From: Candidatus Neomarinimicrobiota bacterium
GTDB taxonomy: Bacteria > Fidelibacterota > UBA8477 > JABMPR01
NCBI GenBank assembly: GCA_034716895.1
Contig: JAYEKW010000245.1
Coordinates: 1-56,952, forward strand
DNA: 56,952 bases
Direction of reading: 5' to 3'
Part shown: positions 52,417 to 56,952 of the stretch, in pieces
Position numbering within the stretch: position 1 is the stretch's first letter
How the letters are laid out: the number at the start of each line of letters is the position of its first letter
Position numbers and translations under genes: made by a program
The notes under the pieces: model-generated
What the model saw: only the letters and a program-made list of their open reading frames with translations
What the model was told of the DNA's origin: nothing
The model's database searches: none

Positions 52417-53499
52417 ATGGCTGAATTGAAGATTAGACAAGATGACTGCGCTTTGGATTTCCTGTCACTGGGTTCCTTAGTACATAGGCTTGATCCAGGC
52501 CGGATCCCGTTCCGAAAAGCCAGATCAGTAAATATTCATGTTTCTGGTGGTGAATACAATTGTGCAGCAAATCTATCTGATTGTTTTGGCTTGAAAACGG
52601 GTATTGCAACGGCCATGATCGATTATGGTATTGGCGAGTTAGTTCAATCCCGAGTCCAGGAAATGGGTGTGAAGCCCATTTACAAATGGTTTAAGCATGA
52701 TGGGGTCCGGGGTCCCAACATAGCTACAGTCTACAGTGACCTGGGGTATGGTGTTCGTCCACCCGTCGTTTTCTATAATCGAGCCAATGAAGCGGGAGCC
52801 ATGTTGAAACCTGGCGATTTTGACTGGAAGGGCATCTTTGATAAAGGGGTCCGCTGGTTTCACTCAGGTGGCATTTATGCGTCTCTCTCGGAAACTACTT
52901 CTGAATTGATCGTTGAAGCCATGAAGGTTGCCAAAAAATCTGGTGCAATTACCTCCTTTGATCTGAATTATCGTGGAAAACTCTGGGAATCCATGGGTGG
53001 ACTGGAGCAGGCTCAGAAAACCTTTAAAAAAATTGTCGAGTATGTAGATGTTCTTATCGGAAATGAGGAAGATCTGCAACTGGGACTGGGAGTTAAGGGG
53101 CCAGATGTGGAGAAAAAATCAAAATTAGACACTTCAGTGTTTTTTCAGATGATGTCTGACGTGAATCGAGATTTCCCTAACGTAAAAATGGTTGCTACAA
53201 CCATGCGCGAAGTTGAATCAGCCAATCGTCATCAATGGGGTGCCGTGGTCTGGACCAAGGATCAGCAAGCCATTAGTCCCACCTGTGAACTAGGTGTGAT
53301 CGATCGTATTGGTGGTGGTGATGGTTTTGCCTCAGGATTGATCTTCGGATTATTAGATGGTCGTGAGCTTGATGAAGTCCTGCGACTGGGATGGGCACAC
53401 GGCGCCTTATCTACGACTTTTTCTGGTGATGTAACTATGGCTCGGTTGGAAGAAGTGGAGGCTTTTGCTCAAGGTGGATCAGCTCGAGTGCAGCGCTAA
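52417..53499 (+). CDS. PfkB-family sugar-acid kinase, possible gluconate kinase
   Basis: A 360-residue PfkB kinase with V-S-G-G-E-Y-N-C-A-A-N-L near the start, S-F-D-L-N-Y-R-G-K-L-W in the middle and G-G-G-D-G-F-A-S-G-L carrying the catalytic Asp. It shares D-L-N-Y-R-x-K-L-W and the C-terminal R-V-Q-R with the KDG kinase at 28715, so a sugar acid is the likely substrate. KDG is possible. In context with LarA and Gnd, gluconate to 6-phosphogluconate is attractive. It starts 20 bases after the LarA-type gene. Confidence 0.82.
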   Translation: MAELKIRQDDCALDFLSLGSLVHRLDPGRIPFRKARSVNIHVSGGEYNCAANLSDCFGLKTGIATAMIDYGIGELVQSRVQEMGVKPIYKWFKHDGVRGPNIATVYSDLGYGVRPPVVFYNRANEAGAMLKPGDFDWKGIFDKGVRWFHSGGIYASLSETTSELIVEAMKVAKKSGAITSFDLNYRGKLWESMGGLEQAQKTFKKIVEYVDVLIGNEEDLQLGLGVKGPDVEKKSKLDTSVFFQMMSDVNRDFPNVKMVATTMREVESANRHQWGAVVWTKDQQAISPTCELGVIDRIGGGDGFASGLIFGLLDGRELDEVLRLGWAHGALSTTFSGDVTMARLEEVEAFAQGGSARVQR

Positions 53500-53519
53500 T
53501 AAACACCGCAAGAATTCTG

Positions 53520-54284
53520 ATGTTTGATACTTCAATCCCCCGATTAATGGCACTTGATTTTGATGGTGTAATTTCTGATAGCATTCAGGAGTGCCTGGTA
53601 ACAGCATTTAACGCTTATGCAGAGTTTCGGGGTTTATCGGACTTTAGAACTGATCTGGAAAAATTCAGTGACACGGAGATTCAGAGGTTTCGAGAATCTA
53701 GGGTATTTATTCGCAGGGGGGAGGACTATGTCTATTTGCTGCAAGCCGCTAACGAAAAGATTACGATCTCTTCTCAGAATCAGTTTGACGAATATCTACA
53801 GGAACATGAATTGATTCGAGAGAAGTATAGAACACTTTTCTATGGTTATCGTAAGCGGCTACAAGGGGAGAACCCTGAAAAATGGTTGGCGCTCAATCCT
53901 TTATATCCGGGTATGGCAACTTTCCTGAATCAATTCAATGATCTAGATATGGTATTTATCGTTACGACCAAGGACTTGCTGTCTGTAGAACTCATCCTCA
54001 GTTCGCATGGTATTACACTTGCACCAGAAAATATGTATCAGGCCACTCGAGTTTACCGGAAGCCTCAGATTCTCCAGGAGATCATTCAGAAGAGACATAT
54101 TACGCCCCAGCAATTGCATTTCATTGATGATCATGTGGCAACTGTTCTTGAGGTTTCAGAGAACACTGAGGTGAACTGCTCTTGCGCTGATTGGGGTTAT
54201 AACACATTTGCACAACGATCAGAACTGACAGATCATCAAATACCGGTTGACTCCATTGATATTTTTTTAAATCGATTTACATAG
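53520..54284 (+). CDS. HAD-family hydrolase
   Basis: A 254-residue protein. D-F-D-G-V-I-S-D-S near the N-terminus is HAD motif I with the nucleophile Asp and acid/base Asp, V-T-T-K-D is motif II (Thr), K or R around Y-R-K-P is motif III, and F-I-D-D-H is motif IV. These are small-molecule phosphatases. The helical cap is between residues 20 and 130. It is the last gene of the run, 20 bases after the kinase. It might remove stalled phospho-sugar acids made by the kinase. The substrate is unknown. Confidence 0.85.
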   Translation: MFDTSIPRLMALDFDGVISDSIQECLVTAFNAYAEFRGLSDFRTDLEKFSDTEIQRFRESRVFIRRGEDYVYLLQAANEKITISSQNQFDEYLQEHELIREKYRTLFYGYRKRLQGENPEKWLALNPLYPGMATFLNQFNDLDMVFIVTTKDLLSVELILSSHGITLAPENMYQATRVYRKPQILQEIIQKRHITPQQLHFIDDHVATVLEVSENTEVNCSCADWGYNTFAQRSELTDHQIPVDSIDIFLNRFT

Positions 54285-54309
54285 CTTCAGATAGAATATT
54301 TGAAACTCC

Positions 54310-54522
54310 ATGGCTAATAATAGAAAAAAGACATGTATCAGGGTTGATCATAAGACAGAATGGCAACCTGTGATCAATTTAATGAAAATGATCGAAATTA
54401 AGAAGAAGCCATATTTGCCAAGAGATATGAAGCTTGTTCAATTGAAGAAAGAGCACCAGGCTACGATGATAATTAATTCGGTTAAAACAGAGATGGATCC
54501 CCGTGAGGTTGAATCAAGATGA
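54310..54522 (+). CDS. small basic protein of unknown function
   Basis: A 70-residue frame rich in K and R (M-A-N-N-R-K-K-T-C-I-R-V-D ...). I do not recognise it, and no convincing ribosome binding site precedes it. Support comes from its ATGA overlap with the next gene and a position directly after the HAD gene. It might be a small nucleic-acid-binding or regulatory partner of the membrane protein, or may be non-functional. Confidence 0.4.
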   Translation: MANNRKKTCIRVDHKTEWQPVINLMKMIEIKKKPYLPRDMKLVQLKKEHQATMIINSVKTEMDPREVESR

Positions 54523-55034
54523 CTACAAGCAGTATGAGATTGACACATTCAATACCATTTACACTAATAATTGATATGATTGTAGTGTCAGGGCTATATC
54601 TGAGTATTTCGTATGCCCATATACTTCCTATTCCTTTATATATGCTGGATCCCATGAAGTTGCTCCTATTACCTGTTATTATCTATACTGGAAGAAAGAA
54701 TGTTTTGTTCTTGGCAGCTACATTTCCGCTTTTTTCATTCTTGATGACGGGGCATCCCGTTTTTCCAAAGTTTATGATAATCAGCCTAGAGCTTGTTGTA
54801 TTTTCGATAATCCTGTTATCAGAAAGGTTTACTGTTTATGGTGAAAACAGTAAATTCTTCTTCGCAATTATATTTTCAAAGACGATTTATTATGCGATCA
54901 AAGGAATTCTGATTAGCTCTGGTTTGCTAACATCATCGCTGTTCTCGACCCCCATAAGGATCCAAATGCTCAGTATTGTGATCCTCTTTGCAATATTTTG
55001 GTTAATGAAAGCTCAACTATCAAAAAATAAGTGA
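54519..55034 (+). CDS. small multi-pass membrane protein (ECF S-component-like?)
   Basis: A 171-residue protein with about five hydrophobic segments. The stretch L-D-P-M-K-L-L-L-L-P-V-I-I-Y-T-G-R-K-N and the later G-H-P-V-F-P-K look like conserved loop elements of small integral membrane proteins such as ECF S-components or Gx-type transporters, but I cannot place it securely. It overlaps the 70-residue gene. No link to uronate use is evident. Confidence 0.6.
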   Translation: MTTSSMRLTHSIPFTLIIDMIVVSGLYLSISYAHILPIPLYMLDPMKLLLLPVIIYTGRKNVLFLAATFPLFSFLMTGHPVFPKFMIISLELVVFSIILLSERFTVYGENSKFFFAIIFSKTIYYAIKGILISSGLLTSSLFSTPIRIQMLSIVILFAIFWLMKAQLSKNK

Positions 55035-55521
55035 TTTGTAGATGTTTCACTGAAATAGAATGGTTGGTAGGCACCATTCATCCTGATTGATATCCTGATA
55101 ATTTAGCACAGGTTAACATGACCTTTGAATACGCGTATACGTATTTTCAATAAATGCTATAAGATACTGTTAATACATTAGTTGTAATTCATTTCTGCAG
55201 ACTTCATAAGCCGGGCGTCGGCGAGGGTCCGAAGGCGAAGATAAATTTCATACAATAATCGGAGATGATATCTGTTGGTTCATTCTGCTGGCAGAGCTAG
55301 TTACGCTTCAATGATCAAGTGATTAAATCAAGGGAGTGGAGGCCGACCCGAGGAAAAAAACGACTCATATATGACCATTTGATTGAACTCATGGTTCTTA
55401 ATTCATTCACCATCCAAATTGATTAGTTTTTGAAAATCATAAAATCAGCTCCCTTCCAGTACCTCCAGTAATTGGATACCCCCTGCAAATCAACATCGAT
55501 ATTAATACTGTGTCAAAATAG
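55035..55521. other. non-coding stretch before the decayed mobile mystery genes
   Basis: No coding frame is supported. It holds a near-palindrome at 55128-55145 (AATACGCGTATACGTATT, 14 of 18 symmetric positions) and a short GC-rich patch near 55211-55240. The missing N-terminal (helix-turn-helix) part of mobile mystery protein A would be expected in the last part but is not recognisable. Confidence 0.5.
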
Positions 55522-55692
55522 TGTCAAAGAATATTAGAAGTGGTGGCGCGATATCCACGAGAAATTGTTGAGCGTACATCAGTAAGTATGGAGCTTGAGG
55601 ATCAAAAAATTTCCGCTCGACGACTTAAGCAGGCAATAGAGGAAAAAGCTGCTGAAATCAAGGCCGACACACCGAGATATTTATGGGATTAA
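55522..55692 (+). pseudogene. mobile mystery protein A, C-terminal remnant
   Basis: After a stop at 55519 the frame reads E-V-V-A-R-Y-P-R-E-I-V-E-R-T, then S-M-E-L-E-D-Q-K-I and ends P-R-Y-L-W-D, which resembles the end of mobile mystery protein A (an HTH partner of a Fic protein). The helix-turn-helix N-terminus is missing. Its stop overlaps the ATG of the following gene, as in intact A/B pairs. Too degraded to be functional. Confidence 0.65.
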
Positions 55693-56279
55693 ACATAGAC
55701 TACATCTACGGTCAAATATCTCTCACAGAAGAGGAGCTAGAGGGATTGTTGATTAAAACAATCTCTACCAGAGGAGAACTTGATGAATTTGAACAGCAGA
55801 ATATTGAAACTGCTGTCGAATGGAGCTTAAAGCAAAAAATTTAGCTCTAGTAAAATTCTTACAGCCGATTTTATTAATGAAGTACATAAACGGATGTATG
55901 ACAGGGTCTGGGAATGGGCTGTAACCTATAAAAAGAGAATTAAAAATTTGGCGTCGATAAGTTTCTGGTTCCCCAGGAACTGAAGCTACTATTTGACAAT
56001 TGCAATTATTGGATTGAAAGCAACACATATCCAAAGGACGAAATCGCCATCAGATTTAAACTTCGCCTTGTTCAAATTCACCCTTTCCCAAATGGCAACG
56101 GAAGACACTCACGTCTCTGTGCGGATATCTTAGTTTCACATGTATTCGGACTTCCTGTTTTCACTTGGGGACGCTTTAACTTAACAGCTCCTGGAGAACA
56201 ACGGCAACTCTACATTGATGCTTTGCATGCAGCGGATGCAGGAGATCTGGAGCCACTGATTGATTTTGCTCGATCCTAA
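55683..56279 (+). pseudogene. mobile mystery protein B (Fic family), frameshifted
   Basis: The text M-G-L-N-I-D-Y-I-Y-G-Q, R-G-E-L-D-E-F-E-Q-Q-N-I and later H-P-F-P-N-G-N-G-R-H-S-R matches mobile mystery protein B, a Fic-domain protein of about 200 residues. Two single-base events break it: one extra A in the A6 run near 55834-55839 (in-frame TAG at 55842) and one missing G near 55950. Together they restore the frame, so the last two thirds align. W-E-W-A-V-T-Y has Val where Gly is usual. Either a real pseudogene or two homopolymer sequencing errors; the decayed partner favours real decay. Confidence 0.75.
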
Positions 56280-56501
56280 AATAAACTGAGTGCTGTGTGT
56301 TGGCCATTCAGGATTTGGCCACAGACATTATCGGAATTTCTAACAGTTTAATTTATATATCATTACAAGGGTAGACGCACTACTTGAGAATCAATTGCTC
56401 CTTTCGAGCAAGTATACATGTTTCATATATAGGTGCATTTTAAAGGTGCATTTCCACTCCATGATGGTCATATTCACTCGGCATACTGAAAGGATGACAG
56501 G
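56280..56501. other. intergenic region with hairpin and direct repeat
   Basis: TTGCTC (56395-56400) and GAGCAA (56406-56411) form a perfect 6-bp hairpin, and AGGTGCATTT occurs twice near 56430-56455 with 13-base spacing. Possible regulatory elements of the next gene. No coding frame. Confidence 0.4.
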
Positions 56502-56952
56502 ATGGATGTTCAAGAGTTAAACGATCTGGTCTTAAGGGGTGAGGATAGTAGGCTTCAATTTAAAGTGGATGTAAATAATGCTACCTCCCTTGCAGCTGAA
56601 ATCGTAGCCTTCTCTAATGCCAATGGTGGTACCATCCTAATCGGTGTCTCCGATGATGGTACTATCCCTGGCCTTGAATCACAGGATGTTAGGCGAATAA
56701 ATCAACTAATTGCAAACACGGCCTCACAAAATGTTAGAAGTCCCGTTACAGTTAATACAGAGAATATTCCCCACGGCGGAGGAAAAACCGTTATTGTACT
56801 AGCCATTCCGGATGGAATTGACAAACCATATTTCGTCAATACTGGGGTAATTTGGATAAAGAGCGGCTCTGACAAGCGAAGAATTAACTCTGCAGAAGAA
56901 CTGCGTCGTCTTTTCCAGAGCGTAGAGCAAATACATGCTGATAAAGTCCCCA
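56502..56952 (+). CDS. AlbA_2-domain (Schlafen-like) protein, N-terminal part (cut by window edge)
   Basis: From ATG 56502 (AGGA about eight bases upstream) the frame is open to the window end, giving 150 residues. S-R-L-Q-F-K-V, A-A-E-I-V-A-F-S-N-A-N-G-G-T-I-L-I-G-V-S-D-D-G and V-I-W-I-K-S-G-S-D-K-R-R match the AlbA_2/divergent AAA-4 domain, found in putative transcriptional regulators and in Schlafen-like defence proteins. What follows is outside the window. It fits with the accessory character of this edge. Confidence 0.88.
   Translation, partial: MDVQELNDLVLRGEDSRLQFKVDVNNATSLAAEIVAFSNANGGTILIGVSDDGTIPGLESQDVRRINQLIANTASQNVRSPVTVNTENIPHGGGKTVIVLAIPDGIDKPYFVNTGVIWIKSGSDKRRINSAEELRRLFQSVEQIHADKVP

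Noticed and set aside
55128-55145. Near-palindrome considered as an attachment or resolution site
   Set aside because: No recombinase gene and no second copy in the window; recorded only within the non-coding entry.
1-56952. tRNA, rRNA or insertion-sequence genes
   Set aside because: No cloverleaf, rRNA-like stretch, transposase motif or terminal inverted repeats were recognised by reading; a covariance-model scan could not be run.

Overview
The window is about 57 kb, and every gene I can support lies on the + strand. The outer-membrane proteins and the C-terminal domains of several large secreted proteins (a P-N-P-F-N-P-S-T-T motif, then G-V-Y-F-Y and a final I-K or L-K) are of the type IX secretion style of the FCB superphylum. 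There is no SusD homologue. PorV-like barrels sit beside a TonB receptor, as in Marinimicrobia, Calditrichota or Ignavibacteria relatives rather than classical Bacteroidetes. The phylum is my inference; no marker gene is present.

Layout. (1) 1-4226: toxin-antitoxin/defence genes: the end of an AbiEii-like nucleotidyltransferase, a self-inhibited Fic protein and a complete AbiEi/AbiEii pair. (2) 4.5-29.7 kb: a large alginate-utilisation operon. It encodes a TonB receptor, a secreted protein of unknown family, two outer-membrane barrels, two secreted beta-helix proteins (one with a perfect 620-bp internal duplication), a two-helix PL6 alginate lyase, a PF05426 (PL38/PL5-like) lyase, a GntR/FCD regulator, a DEH reductase, a PL17 oligoalginate lyase, an MFS importer, KdgF, KDPG aldolase and KDG kinase. 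Together these give a complete route from alginate to pyruvate and glyceraldehyde-3-phosphate. (3) 29.9-33.9 kb: a secreted beta-helix protein and a heparinase II/III-like lyase. (4) 34.0-54.3 kb: a LacI-controlled cluster for a second uronate-containing polymer: beta-helix lipoprotein, GH105, GH2, a second PF05426 lyase, DUF4861, KduI, KduD, UxaC, TRAP transporter, a mannonate-dehydrogenase-like SDR, 6-phosphogluconate dehydrogenase, a LarA-type nickel epimerase, a PfkB kinase and a HAD hydrolase. (5) 54.3-56.9 kb: a small protein and a membrane protein, a decayed mobile mystery protein A/B pair, and the start of an AlbA_2 (Schlafen-like) protein.

How the genes work together. In cluster 2 surface enzymes cut alginate, the TonB receptor imports oligomers, PL17 releases monomers in the periplasm, MFS imports them, and KdgF, the SDR, KdgK and Eda finish the job. 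In cluster 4 unsaturated uronates go through KduI/KduD to KDG and probably use the kdgK/eda of cluster 2. Saturated glucuronate has no mannonate dehydratase (UxuA) in the window. Instead UxaC, the mannonate SDR, a LarA-family enzyme (a family with known D-gluconate 2-epimerases), a PfkB kinase and Gnd line up as a possible dehydratase-free route from glucuronate to the pentose phosphate pathway. This is the most interesting hypothesis here. Others are the SusD-less, T9SS-sorted architecture, the apparent expansion of the PL6 C-terminal beta-helix into separate proteins, and a hairpin that hides the ribosome binding site of the PL6 gene.
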